From Notospermus geniculatus (taxonomy: Eukaryota > Nemertea > Pilidiophora > Heteronemertea > Lineidae), in contig NMRB01002551.1 in assembly GCA_002633025.1 (NCBI GenBank), positions 1 to 64,000 on the forward strand: 64,000 nt of DNA, written 5' to 3'. Shown here piece after piece: positions 24,001-37,044 of the stretch. The translations under genes were made by a program, and so were the position numbers. Position 1 is the first letter of the stretch; each line of letters starts with the position of its first letter. The notes under the pieces are model-generated. The model saw only the letters and a list, made by a program, of their open reading frames with translations. It did no database searches and was not told where the DNA came from.

Positions 24001-27000
24001 TTGTAACCGGGATTTTTATTTACATTTCACTAGATGTAGACTGGGGAGTGGGATAATCAGAACCAGAAAGCCAAGTTTACTGCATCAGACCTCAGGCAGA
24101 GCAAGCTGATATAGGCATCATGAACGGCCAATGTTCACTTCGCCTTTGGACGATGCTAGATAGTCTATTGTCCAAAGGCGAAGGCATTGCAATATATGCA
24201 GAAAGGCAACTAATTCTGTGTGTGAATGGTCCATTTTGTAGGAAAAGCCAGGAAACTGACAAGATTGATCATGTTGTCTTGGAAAAGCATCAGCCGTTAT
24301 CAAATGCATGCCTGGAATGCATGGGACACCTTCGAGGATATTCCATCAGGTGAACACGCCCAGTTTGAAATCACACAGCCTATCTTGTTCATTCACATTC
24401 GGCCATCACCATGAAGTTTCACACCGGTCTTTCTTTTCATGGCCATTTGATGGCTGAAGCACAAAAAACTTGTCCGATCAGGGCGTTTTTGTGTTATTTA
24501 GTGAAAGAGGAAGACATCCTTGTTAACTTGTGTTCTGCGCAAATCTTTTCCTGTTCTGGAATGTGACATGGTTGTATTTGAGATGATTCAGTGGAAAAAC
24601 ACTCGTAGTCTTCATCAATAGTTAACAGAGCAGGGAAACAAGCCTTCACTGAATGGAACAAGACAAGATCATTAAGATAAAGACATAACAAGAGAACACA
24701 TCTGTAGTAAACCTTCGACGATACAGAGTACTGGTATACCTGAATTTCTTGTAAAGTTGAGACAGACTAGGCCCACACTTGCCCCACAGCTGCAGATGAT
24801 CTTAACAGGCGTGTTCACATCAGGTCTTACAACTTTTTTAAATGAGTTGAATCCCAGTTTGGATCAGTCACGGCCTTTCTCCAAAGCTACCTTCTTTTAC
24901 CTTATAACAAATGTTCTTGTTTTTATTCTAACTTTTTATCGATCAAGTTATTCAGATCCAGGCATCAACTCATCAATATCCAATAGGGATGACTGGCAGA
25001 TTCATTGATACAGATTCTAACGACCGGTGGATACAGGAATAACATCTTATCACATTCTCAGCATCGCTATCTTACTGGTGTGGTTTATGGAATCGATACG
25101 GCTGCAGTGAAGCAACATCCAGGGGCAAGCAATACAATTAATGACTCTGATAACAACACTGAGATATATTGTACCCGCAGCACTCAAAGCAGATGGTTCC
25201 AGTGAGAACCATCATCATCAGGTCCACTCAGGGAAGCAAGGGTGACTCTGAGGGTCCTTGCACCAAACCAAGTTGGCCAAAGATGGGTGTGGCCACCAAA
25301 GGTGCTTTGAGACCATTCTCTTGCCAGTGAGGATAGGAGATGTTCCCAAGGACTGAGCTAGGTATGGTAGGCAAGGATGTGCTGGCTTAACCAGGGCTGG
25401 TATAACCCCCTCATTACCAATGGTTGTGAATCACGTTGAGTTACTCTCCACATCTGGGATAAAGCGGTCAGGTCTTCATCTTTTGGGCTAAATATGCAAT
25501 ACAGGTTCATAATAGCCACGAGAAGACACACCGAATCAAAGAACTGGGAAATTGGCAATGAAAGGGTTATGGCTGGAACACGAGTCGGTGATCTGAGTTA
25601 CGGCAAAGATACTTAACACATAGTACTTGTCTTCCCTGAAAAAGTACATCAAAGCAATTGCATTGTATATGTGAAAAATAGAATAAAGGTAAAAGTCCCA
25701 ATCTTGGGTGTTTGTCAAGATTGTCATCTTGAGCTGTCAACAGTAAATTCAGTTCGGAATCAGGAAATTCCAAATTCAGTGAACTCAGCTTCAGCTGAGA
25801 ACAGGGGCAAGACTAACACACAGGAACATCACAGATTACCACATCAGAGTCCATGCCAGCAAAGTTAAGGAATGTTTACTTGTGTGTATTGATGTTTGTT
25901 TTTGTAATTTGGGCATGGACGGGCTAAGACACATGCAAGAATTGATTGTGGAAGATGTTACCTTTTGCCAGGTTTGAAGCTAAAACCGGTGCACCAACCA
26001 CGAGTCTTGCATCTGAAGAAAATGATGTTAGAAGCAACTGGTTAGTAAAGCAAGCATCAACAAACATAACAACAACATCAAGGCTTTGGTTGAGAGGTAA
26101 TGACAGGAATGACACTTGACTGTTGGATTTCAACTTCTGAGTATGAAAAAATAGACACATTATTGGCTCAGAAGCTACACGGCCCATTAGAGTCAATCAC
26201 TCTGTGATGCGCGATCATGAAAATACATGTAAGTACCTTCAACGATTTCACAAATGCTTCGCTTGTTTCAGGGCAGGCAGCTACAACAAGTCTGATGAAG
26301 CCACAGTTTCATTTCAACACAACACAGAAAGAACTGTCATAAAGTGGAAGAAGTGCTCCTTTCATCAGATAATCTTATACATTATCTTTAGGCAATCCAT
26401 GAACATTTCTAAAAGTCACCAGACCACTGGCTTCAGTTGCTCTGTTTCTTTGCTTTGAGTACCGGTATGATTTCTTTGGTACCTACACTAGATTACAACA
26501 ACTCTTACCAAAGATTCAAGGGTTTTCAATCACCAAAGTATACAAGGAAGGACAGATTCTGCAGCACTATATAGGATGGTATACGAGACTGATTTCAATT
26601 ACCTTTTATCTTTAGGTTCAACCATTTGAAATGACTATGATATGAAGTGAGACACACTCACATGACTGTTACATGAGATTTAACAAAATTCCACACATGA
26701 ATGAATTCAGCAGTTTGTTAATATTTATAAACATGACCTTTTTCCAACTACATGTAACAAGTTTTATTATTTTTTATCGTGAGACATCAAATACTTTTAT
26801 AAAACTATAAAACCTACAAAACATGATTATTTCATCATGCAGGAACTATGGACAACAGGAAGTGGCCATAACACATCAAAATGTTGTCTAATTTAGTACC
26901 AAAACTGTCTCAAAGACTTACACTTCATAACAACGGATCATTTGATAGGGAACATACAGTTATGCAGGTGAATGTGAACAATTTATGCAGGTTCTTACAC

Positions 27001-30000
27001 AACAATATGCAATGATTTTGAAATGTGTCTGCCCGTCAACATGCCCTGAATACATAACATATTTACATGAATTTCTTTGGCCGAACTCTGTGGTCGAGTT
27101 GGACTTTGCATCATTCATTGTTAGATATGACCTTGGCCAGCAGCCGGTGTCGGTGATACCAACAATGGCAGACCACTGTCGGACCCGCTGTACCGCCAGG
27201 TTATCATGGTAATGGTTGTGTTTGCTTTGATAGTCCAAATCATACCAAACATGATTGGTTAATCATTGTGAATACAGTAGCTGTATTTATTGAGTTCTCG
27301 AGATTGTTTTGAGTGAACACATCTGGCGATTTCTTCAGGGGGAACATGACTCAAGTGTTGACATGGAATGTAGAAATGGGCGGAGGTATGTGCGCTAACT
27401 TCCCGGTTGTTAAGGTTTGCGTTTATATTGATTTTGGAATTTAATGATTCGTCATCACCAGGACATGAAATGAGTTGGCAGTAACGGCATCTGCAATATG
27501 TGTACCTCTCTTTCTAATGCATTAGTAGTGGTTGCGCCCTTCCCTTTTATCAGCTGAGCTCCATCCCTGAACTGATAATAATCCAATACCAGTATCTAAA
27601 ACATCCATCTCCTAATGGATGCTGGATCAGATCGCACAAATCATAAATACAGCAGAACTGTTTCCTTTCCTTCGTGAACACAAACATACAAAACACAACA
27701 AAGTACTTTAGGTACGAGAGAGCAACCAGCACCTTACCAGCAACGAGTTTTTCTAATGAGTCTAAAGATACCTTAATAAAGAGTAATTAAGAAGAATGGG
27801 GCTAACAATAGGGAACTTGATCTTTGGTGCAATCAGTAAAAGAAACAGCTCACAGAACAATGTTCCCGGTTGCAGGCTTGATGCATAAACAGAAACTGAA
27901 AACTGATCCAGCTGTTGACTGTACCGGGAAGGAAATTCTGAAGTCAAAAGCAGTAGTAGGCCAACAGTACAGATCATTCTTGGCTCATAATCTAAGTCGT
28001 TGTAGGTTCAAATCCTGCACAATATCTATTGCTTCCAAGGCCGTGACGACCCCTACTCATGAAAGATACAAGAGGAAGGAACTTCTTCTCACTGGCAGAA
28101 TCTCCTTCTTGCAGAGTTTACGCTGCACCGAGTCTGGTCAAATCAAACGTAAACTCTCATCAAATATGCAAGCATGGAAATTCCTCTACTTGATTCTTGG
28201 CGTACAAGAACATTCCTAGGGTAGTAAGCTTCGATTCCATGACTGATCAGTTGTACGCAGTACCACGCATGAGTATGCAGTTCACCAACAAAAACAAGGG
28301 AGAGATCCATTGAGAGAAAAAACACCATGTTTGCTTGCTTTACAGATATCTGGCTGACAAATGTTAAAGATTGGAGAGTGGTAGCTTCATTGATGTCTGT
28401 ACAACAACACTGCCTTCCCAGGTACAACACTCGGAGAGAGGAACGTGATCTCTTGATCATGCATGCCATAAATCTTTACCCAGCTGATTTTAAATTCAAT
28501 CACCCGCCTCATGTTAGCAATCAAACCCCAGGTAACATGGTAAGATGATACCTCAAAATCAAGTGCAATTGCTCTTCATTCAAAATTTTCATCGATCATG
28601 CTCTAAAGATTATTAACTTGTAAACATGTGTAGCGAGAATCGAGAGAGAGACCGAGACATTCCGGGAATGAGACTAAAAAAGATTCCGCAACAGCAACTC
28701 TGATCACATTTCTACCAGGCACGGAATGTGTCTAACCTCCAGCAACTCTGTTGAAGCCATCAGATGTGCACACAAGTTGCCATAAGTCCATTTACCAGTA
28801 GGTCTACTACAACAATTCTCTCGAAGCTGTGAAAGACCAATGCCTCTCTTGGCGCACAAACTTCCAGTAACTTGCAAAATCCATCAGCGGAGAAGCAACG
28901 TTGCCACGGTTGACCTTCTTTCAGCAATTTGCAGAAGTAATGCTGCCATTGTTACTCCTTCTTTCAGCAATTTTGCAGAAGCAATGCTGCCATTGTTACT
29001 CCTTTCTTTCAGCAATTTTGCAGAAGCAATGCTGCCATTGTTACTCCTTCTTTCAGCAATTTTGCAGAAGCAATGCTGCCATTGTTACTCTTTCTTTCAG
29101 CAACTTTGCAGAAGCAATGCTGCCATTGTTACTCCTTTCTTTCAGCAACTTTGCAGAAGCAATGTTGCCATTGTTACTCCTTCTATCAGCAACTTTGCAG
29201 AAGCAATGCTGCCATTGTTACTCCTTTCTTTCAGCAACTTTGCAGAAGCAATGCTGCCATTGTTACTCCTTTCTTTCAGCAACTTTGCAGAAGCAATGCT
29301 GCCATTGTTACTCCTTTCTTTCAGCAACTTTGCAGAATCAATGCTGCCATTGTTACTCCCTTCTTTCAGCAACTTCGCAGAAGCAATGCTGTCATTGTTA
29401 CTCCTTCTTCCAGTAGTAGGCATTCAGAGACCATCTCCTTCATCAATCTGCCTGACGAGTCTTCCTCATGTAAAAGACTGATTGCTCCCATCCAGGCATA
29501 AGTAAGATGAATAAAATCATTCAGAGCCCATAGCTTGTGGCAATGGAATTCCAGCCGAGAAGCCAGCATTTTTACAACTGGTGTAGCATTTTTCAACAAA
29601 CTACTCCACATAAACTACCTCATTGAAACGTAAAGATTTACTCTAAATTATCAGAACATTGCTCGTAGTTTTTCTACGAATGTCTCTTCAAAGTAACCTT
29701 TGTGATCACACACTTTACCTGAGGAATGTTTCCTGATGGGCCTTGTTCATGTTTTCTCCGAGCAACATTTAAATCAAATTTCCTCCAAACAATTTACAAG
29801 ATAGAACAGCAGATCTTTATATGAGGTACGGAGGAGAGAATCAGCGCTGCAGGCACACCTGCATCATATGAGGCTCTGGTTTTAGCGATAATAAAAAGAA
29901 ATGCTTTTCACCAAGTTGGCTTATCTCATAAACTCATGGTGACATCAATGTGGATATAACCACAGCAAGGAGGCCATCTACTGCAAAGGTATGCCACTGA

Positions 30001-33000
30001 TAATGTTTTTCTTCATGTTCAAGTTTGTGGGAACCTGTTGCTTTTGAAGATTTTATCAAGATGGTCAAACCATGATTATGATTTTTCAAGGTTCCCACGT
30101 TCTTCATTCCGATAACGGAAGAAACAACCTGGTGGAGAAGAACCCCAGTCCTGATGAAGTGATAATTGTCCATCGTTCAGATAAGACATCAGAAGTTCTG
30201 GTGATGATGGGTCTAGTGAGAGAAACCATCAGGCATCGATCCACCTTAGAGAATTAGGTAAATACCTGGGCTATTGGCTAAGGATAGCAAACAAGAGATT
30301 ATGATGGAGAGCTGGTGAAGGCTGGAAGAGCAACATCCTGAAAGTATTTGCCATCATTGAAAGCCATCATTAGAACCCAGGCTAGGCCATACTGGCTCTT
30401 CATCAGTGCACCCATCTTCACTAGGCTCTGGCATCTGATGCACTACCCCAGATTTTGGATGGATTAAGCAAAGCATGCTCCCTTTACTGGCTGGATTCAG
30501 GGAAGCAATCAAGGCAGGGGTACATGTAAATGAGTCTACGCTCCCTTAATTATGTCTGGTGACGAAGGGCAAAGTGCTAAGAACCCCTGATGTTGTCAGG
30601 ATATGAAGGCCCACTTTTTCCACTATGAGTCAGGGTTTCTGCCAGAAATTTTTTTGAGGGTAATAATTTCTTCAAAATCAGCAAAACCCCCATGAAATTA
30701 AAGAAAATGTCCCTTTTCTGTTCCTTTGAGGGTACCCACATATTACCCTGAGTACCATCTGGTGGAAACACCGGATGTATTTTATATTGGTTTATGAAAG
30801 CAACAATCTTGATCAAAGATTACATCTGTTAAATGTTCCAAGAAAGAAAGAATGAAGCCTTCATGTTGTTTCACCTTGGCCTCTCCCTTTTAGTTGGCTT
30901 TCAAAGAAGATCACTTATAGAATTTCATAAATCATTCTCCTGAATCAAAACATCATACATATGTAAGTAAGCTGAAGACATTTCGCAACCATTTGGATGG
31001 ATACCAAGGCATTCTCGCATCCCGTAGGCTGCTTTACATTTCATAGTAAGGGATGTCAATCACAGAGTGTACAGAAGATGAATGTATGTAAGAAGTACAG
31101 CACACTAGACCAGGACAAAGACAACAGTGCATCGATTACAACATCTGTAGAAGTATACATGTCAAAGTTAAGTTGGAAAATGCCGCACATACCATGATGT
31201 ACTTGGCAATACCGCAGGAGAAACAGGTATGATGTTTACAGACATATGCAATAAACTCGCCATACTGCCAGAACCGAGGTAATTTTATCATCATAACAAT
31301 AAGATGTGGGTTAGATCAAGGACTCCACTAATTAGTTACTAATGTACCAGCCAGGTCAATAATATAGTTCAAGATGCAGCCAGATCAATGAGCTTACAGC
31401 ATAGAAACCAATCATTGATATTTTCTCCGCCAACATCGCCATCAAGCATTCTTGGAGCTAGTTCCTTCCATTGCAAAAAGCTTTGCAAAAACATCCTTTT
31501 TTAACTGATCGGACAATTTGATCTTGATTTAGATGCAGACGTAGCCTTGATGTATCGAGAAAGGTGTGCAGATGGGAGGATGCAGAGCACCTGGTCAAGC
31601 AAACTCCACAGACGCTCAAGAAGATTCAACCAGTTTCCTACGTACATCTTCAACATCGGCATAGATGCTGCAGGGACCATGATGGATTCAGGACCATGGC
31701 TAGGCCTACAAGCAAGCCCACAAATAAATGCAGGAACCACGCCCGGGTTCAATTTGGCAGCAGAGTCCATCTTAACTTCTGGGAGGCTCAACCCCACATG
31801 GCTGCCGCTCTGGTTGTAAGCGGAGAGGCAAAGGCCACAACCAATGGCTTTGGCATACTGGCACACTCTTTCTATCATTCACTATATAGTTCCTTTTCAC
31901 CCACGAGTCGACTTGGTCACATCAACATCACACACGTTAATCGCAACACAAAATAAATCTAGGTCTGACGCATTCAGAGACAACTGGAGCCAGTACCGCT
32001 TCCGATACAAGATCCAATCATCCAATTTTGCTCATAAAGCTTGGGAGAATTATCATCCATCAGGGAATAAAGAACGTTGGGGGAATATGAAGTATATAAA
32101 TACAGGAACATGACCTAATTATCGTTCGTTGATCTCTGACATGCCAAAATCAACTCAGAAAGAAGTCATACTCGAATAATGAGAGGAGTCAACATCAGAT
32201 CATGACGAACAGAATCAAATGCATTTACATTATCCAGAACAACTTTTCATTTTGTTTCAGCCAACTTCCCAATTGCCTACACTTGACATATTATATGATT
32301 GCCTAAAAGCTCTTGATTATTACAAATCAAACAAGTTGGTACTTTGTACATTATGTTCCTTCTTTCTATCATACAATTTGCTGGATTGCACTCAGCAGAC
32401 CAAAGTTCAAAGTGTTCAGTGTCAAGAGAGTACGGTACAGAGAGCAGTTGGTCGTGGTATTTTTGTGGTTGGCAATCAGTTTATCCACCAAACATCTGAG
32501 CAAATCATAGCAAGATGGACTACAGTGTATCATCAAAATCAGTATCTTCAAACAGTAAGGTGCAAACGGTCTTTGTTCAGACTGAGTCTTGGCATCCTGA
32601 AGTCCCAGGATGTTCAACTGCCAGGAACGTGCTTCTGGGAAGGTACTTCAAGAGCAACATCAAGAATTCAATCCTTTCTTAGCAAGCTGAAACCTGTGTT
32701 TCTGACAAGAACCAATGCTTACCTTTCATACCTCAGTTTGCGGTTTGAAGTTTTTTCAAGTACAATTATTCAACGGCGCTTTCACTTTGAGACGCTGATA
32801 GAGTTTCGACACAAAAAAGGTTCCATTCTTAGTAACGCGAAGTAACTTCTCTTATACTTCAATTACTTCAAAATTTCGCTAATTGCTTCTGAAGAGCCTC
32901 TGACTCTTCTGCATCTTTGAACAGCAAGAGGTACGACCACACTTGTGGTTTGTACTTTTGTGTGATAACTAACATGACTACCAGACATCCCCCCCCCCAG

Positions 33001-36000
33001 AATGAAACCAAACACACTGAACCCTTCTAAAGTGAGAGTCAGTTGGAACCCCACTGAATGATCAACTGCATCTTGGGTCTCTGATCTTGGATGTGTGTCA
33101 CACTGGACTCAGTGTTAGACTCCTTCTCAATACACAGGCCAGGGAGCACTCTTTGAGAAGGTATAGGCAGAGGGCCAACACATGGATCATAGTTTCTTCT
33201 GGAGACAAGACTTGTCAGGTGCAGATATGAAATAAACTCAGAAGATATCAGTATTACAGAACAGCACATAGGCCTACTTTCTGGGGTAAAAAGAACGTTC
33301 CCAGAAGAAATATTGTGGATATCAGCTTTCAAGAGATCAGATTTAGATCCTGTTATGTCTGAGCAATGTTACTTACTTGTAGATGATGAATGCTGCCATT
33401 GCAATGAGAAGAATGAGAGGAACCACAGTCGCAGCGATGATGATACTGCTATGGTCTGCGTTGGCTGTGTGCACTTCACCAATTCCTGGCAGAGATGAGT
33501 TCGTTACATATGGACTAGTCGTCAATGTTGTTTCGATGGAAGGTGTTGTCACACCCAATGACGTATGAGCAAGAGTAGTTCGTGTGCTAGTTGTAGCTAA
33601 GGTTGTGGTTGGCTTTCTACAATGGCTATAATCGAGTACCCAGGACTTGGAAAACGTTTTTGGACATTCTCGAACTAGATTTACTTTTTGCACATTTTCA
33701 GCTGTTGCATTGCAATCACAGTCGAGCATAATCCTTTCTATGGCCCTTGTTAAAGTGTTATCCCTTGCTCCTCCTTCCTTTAGATTTGCCACCTTGTTGT
33801 CTTGATGATTCACTACAAACTCCATGAAGTTTGGCAGTTTTGGTGGCATTGGAATAACATACAGGCAACCACTGTCTTGAGCCATGGCCATCTGAAACAA
33901 AAAGTGCAGATGATGGGATTGGTGACAAGAAATAAATTAAGCTGTGATGAAATGAAACTATTTGATAGTAGCGGTACAGTAATGTAAATGGTAGTGGTAG
34001 GTAATGGTAATGGTAGTGTAACTGGTAGGAAAGTGGTAATTGTAATGGAAGTGGCAATTGTAGTGGTGGTGGTGATACAATGTAACTGTAGTGCTGGTAG
34101 TGGTAACTGTGGTGGTGTTTGTCAGATGGTAACGGTTGAGTGATAATTGTAGTAGTTGTGGGAATGGTAATGGCAATGGATGTTCAGATGGAAAACAGAA
34201 ATGCAGACTCCTTAAAATTTACATAGAATAATTTGCAGGTCAAGCTTTATTGTGAATAAAACTGCCACAAGTCCCACAAAAACAATTAGATTTAGTGAAT
34301 GAGGCAGGAACAAGCATCTCATAAACAACCATTATTTAGTGAATGGTTCAATTTTTCTCCACTTTTGGCAAGTGGGTGATATTCTGATTTGCTTGTTAGA
34401 CAATGATCTGGCAATACAAGCAGGAAATGTCTGCCACTGGCCACAATCATCATGAATTATTGTCATTATCAACATAGAAACTGTGTAACAAATTACACAA
34501 AATAGTGGAGGAATAAATGGATAATTACTGCCTCATGGACCTCACGATTTGACATTTACTGTTTCATAATCACAGTCATTTGGACTCATTTGCAAAGACG
34601 GATCATAATTGTTCCCAATTTGCAAACATGAAACATTTTATGACCAAGCACAGGATATGTGCAAAGACAACAAACATGAGCTGAAGGGTGATAGGCAAGA
34701 GCAGCTGCAAAAAGACACAAAAGACTGTGACTTTCTGGATTAGAACACATTTCCCAATACAATTGTTCAGACCCTCCACTCATCACTGCCAGCAAGAAAT
34801 CCTGCACTTTAGAACACCACCAACTGCCACAAAACACACAGACCTGACATACCTGCTTTATCATGTAACTGGGACACCTGCCTTCGATATCTCACAATTT
34901 TTTCCCAGTTTTCTCGCCTGAGTAACCACACACAAAAATTCACCTCACAAATCATAAGATCTCATGATTGACAATAGCATGACCTGGTACCAGGTCTGTA
35001 GACCTCAGAGCTGTGACAACATTAGATTTCACAAATCAACATATCGATGTATATTGTAAAATAATTGTTGTCTCTCCCCCAGGGTAACTAAACAGACAAA
35101 TGCAAAACTTGTCTATTGTTAGGATAAAGCCTGAGGGCAGGAATATGGAAAAGCTGATAAAGTGTGCATGATATTCAACCAACAGGCAACAAGTCCAGGA
35201 GTGTGAGGTGTTCATGTGACCAGCGAATCCTAACCAACTTCCATTCCACTACCTTGATCAAGTTCTTACTTCTGATGAACTAAATAAAAGGGGCTGTTCA
35301 TTTTCGTCACTTGAGGAATCTGAGTTGTGATCCTTGAGAAAATGGAGAAAGCTATGAAGCTCCAAATTGCAGCGATTATTCTCAACAGCACAACAAATAA
35401 TTAAATCCCTGCAATTTGCAAGTGCATACATGTAGCTTTTTCCGTTCCCAAGGATCACAACTCAGATTCCTCAAGTGACGAAAATGAACAGCCCCTTTGA
35501 ATATTTTGTATTCTGAGCAGGTCATTTGTCTTCTACTTTCACTACAAAGGAAGAACCTTATTAGTTTGGGGCGTAACCATGATAAGATAAGGTCCCACTA
35601 GGGTAGGCCTACTTTAAGGTCAGGTTGATTAGTAATTACACAGGTTATACAACCACAAGGTATGAGGAGACTGATATCGATCTATGAGTAGGAAAATAAG
35701 GTCAACATCATTACAAAGATAAGATGACACCATTCGCTTTATGTCTCATCCAGGATGTATTACAAATGCTCAAACTATCTCTTCTCCTACATTCATTATG
35801 ATGTCCTGACTGCTGTAGGCCTATAGTGCAGCCCAAACACACCCTTCAAACTGAAAGTTCCCATTCTGATCAAATATTGGTTGGGAAAGTAGCATTTCCG
35901 ATCCAGCAATTGCCACCAGATCTGATACAGTATTCTATTTCTGTAGGATGATCTCAGTCAGAAACCAGGAAGCTGACCATAACATGAGAGGGCAACGTAC

Positions 36001-36629
36001 TACATAGGCCTAACTGAACTGCAAACTGTGAGGAACATAAAATGAGTTCCAGAAGCCAATTTCCTATACACCAATTTCTCCCCATTTTCAGAGAGATTAT
36101 GAAGATGTTCCAACTCTTGGTACGGTACTGATGACTCACTCTTCATGATTGGTTTTCTAATGGTCAGAGATCACTGTGAGTGATGTTGAGTATGTTACAG
36201 GAGAACATAGATCTTCTAGAGTCTGAATCATCATCCAGATGACATTTATTGATCGGTCTCCACCTTACTCAGCATCAGTGATATAGTTCAGCTTCTTACA
36301 TGAATCTTTTATGGGTTGCACTAATCCACAATAGGCCTACCCCCTGGGCTGTGGGCCTAGATCTGCTCCACACAGCCAGCAACCCTCATGAACTAGTATA
36401 ACAGACAACAGGTGAGAATCCTTTGACGAAAGAATCCCCCATCCAGCACTAGGGATTTGCGCCTAAGGGTCTATGCGGAAGTAATGGCACCCCTTCACTG
36501 ACTCACCTTGGACTTCATGGACGTCACCGACAGCATTAAAAGCAATATTTTCCAGTAAAAGATGGATTTGGAATGAATTAGGAATGAAATCGGCTGCATT
36601 GAGTTCACCAGCATGTTTTGGTCCGTCAT
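18043..36629 (-). CDS. Single-pass membrane protein with tyrosine-motif tail, unknown family
   Basis: Six exons join in phase to 366 residues: 36507-36629, 33377-33891, 29719-29755, 19712-19846, 19403-19448, 18043-18287. Exon 1 gives a hydrophobic signal-like stretch (IFYWKILLLMLSV, residues 23-35). The ectodomain (42-187) has five cysteines (C50, C99, C101, C117, C132), two N-glycosylation sites (N102, N172) and a Thr/Ser-rich stalk (134-175). The membrane segment is 190-212, followed by KK. The tail has a Pro/Ser-rich part (226-270) and tyrosines in DYVPI (302), LYLDL (319) and PYMDQ (334), suited to SH2-type partners. Exon 3 is only 37 bp; its acceptor is weak but its length and phase fit exactly. 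Introns are large (up to 9.9 kb). I recognise no family. Cell-surface receptor is an inference from topology. Confidence 0.65.
18396..18690. repeat. Degenerate minisatellite in the first receptor intron from the 3' side
   Basis: About seven imperfect copies of a unit close to AGCAGCAAGGACAAAGCTTC followed by ACCCAACCTCACTTCCAG. Copies vary in length and several lack one half. Confidence 0.6.
19256..19384. mobile_element. Foldback element, CTGGGCCGACCGC family, copy 1
   Basis: A 129-bp inverted repeat. The left end is CTGGGCCGACCGCACAGAAAG and the right end is nearly its reverse complement. It lies 20 bp from the 46-bp receptor exon at 19403-19448. Copy 2 at 22932-23066 shares the first 13 bases. 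No target duplication was found by eye. Confidence 0.65.
20520..20570. repeat. AT-rich hairpin
   Basis: Arms of 22 bases (20520-20541 and 20549-20570) are reverse complements apart from two positions and contain AAGAATATATTAC, with a 7-base loop. Likely a small foldback relic. Confidence 0.55.
22932..23066. mobile_element. Foldback element, CTGGGCCGACCGC family, copy 2
   Basis: A 135-bp inverted repeat with left end CTGGGCCGACCGCCAAGAAA and right end its reverse complement; arms pair over about 30 bases up to GATAGC. It is close in size and end sequence to the element at 19256-19384. Confidence 0.7.
24138..24183. repeat. 46-bp perfect-arm hairpin
   Basis: CTTCGCCTTTGGAC at 24138-24151 and its exact reverse complement at 24170-24183 enclose 18 bases. 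Confidence 0.6.
28921..29412 (+). repeat. 45-bp minisatellite, about 11 copies, open on both strands
   Basis: Head-to-tail copies of a 44-45 bp unit (AGCAATTTTGCAGAAGCAAT followed by GCTGCCATTGTTACTCCTTTC and CTTTC). Because most units are 45 bp, the frame is kept and long open frames arise: up to 213 codons on the plus strand reading repeats of QQLCRSNAAIVTP, and 93 codons on the minus strand. These are by-products of the repeat and are not called as genes. It lies in the receptor's large intron, 300 bp from the 37-bp exon. Confidence 0.9.
29756..33376. other. Intron of the receptor gene
   Basis: No supported exon. Open frames on both strands at 31501-31956, and a 208-codon plus-strand frame at 32219-32845, have no recognisable domains. 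A homopolymer of ten C lies at about 32989-32998. Confidence 0.4.
33975..34172 (+). repeat. Low-complexity GGTARTGGTAA repeat
   Basis: About 200 bp of diverged short repeats based on GGTAATGGTAGTG on the plus strand. Confidence 0.75.
35287..35498. mobile_element. Foldback element with 50-bp perfect arms
   Basis: AAAGGGGCTGTTCATTTTCG at 35287 opens a 50-base arm that is repeated as an exact reverse complement at 35449-35498. The 112-base spacer has no coding content. Perfect arms suggest recent activity. Confidence 0.8.
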
Positions 36630-37044
36630 AGTCCTCCGAATTTAGCGTCCGTCTGGAGCTGCGAGCGCGGGAAAACGACGCGCGGTAGACCCTATCCACT
36701 GATATAAACTCAGCAGACTATTTTCCCCAACATTCCACTAACTTTTCACATGTTAAATGCAACCCTCAGGAAGGCTAACGTACACAATCCATCCGTTCTC
36801 ACCAGCAGCTGAACAGTCCTACGAACACATCGTCTGCCTTCTTGGTTTCCCGCCGGCAAACTCAACCTCGTGCCTAGGATTCTGCCAAGCAATCACAGTT
36901 GCAGTCAACTGGTGTAGTACAGATGCTACACACCTCGGCGCCACTGGTCTCCAAGCCTTGCACAGTAGGGCCTATCCCTAGTTTTTGTTTCAATGCGCAA
37001 AACATTCTTGACACTAGAGGGCGTTCCAAATAACACCCTCTAGT

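Larger units (their letters stand above)
19847..29718. other. Large intron of the receptor gene
   Basis: No coding exon recognised on either strand in 9.9 kb apart from the repeats listed separately. Several short open frames have no splice context or family resemblance. A B-box-like GTAGGTTCAAATCCTGC at 28002-28018 may be a relic SINE head. Confidence 0.45.
33892..36506. other. First intron of the receptor gene
   Basis: No supported exon. It holds a GGTAATGG-rich simple repeat and a perfect foldback element, listed separately. Confidence 0.4.

Noticed and set aside
28840-29501. Long plus-strand frames (213, 171 and 142 codons) as protein genes
   Set aside because: They are three frames through the same 45-bp tandem repeat; openness follows from the unit length and not from selection on a protein.
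31501-31956. Transposase fragment on either strand
   Set aside because: Overlapping 125- and 130-codon frames on opposite strands show no catalytic motif or recognisable family pattern.
36463-36699. 78-codon minus-strand frame starting MDRVYRASF as the first exon of the receptor
   Set aside because: Its phase at the donor is 1 and runs into a stop in the next exon; the overlapping frame from ATG at 36629 is phase 0, has a signal-like stretch and joins cleanly.
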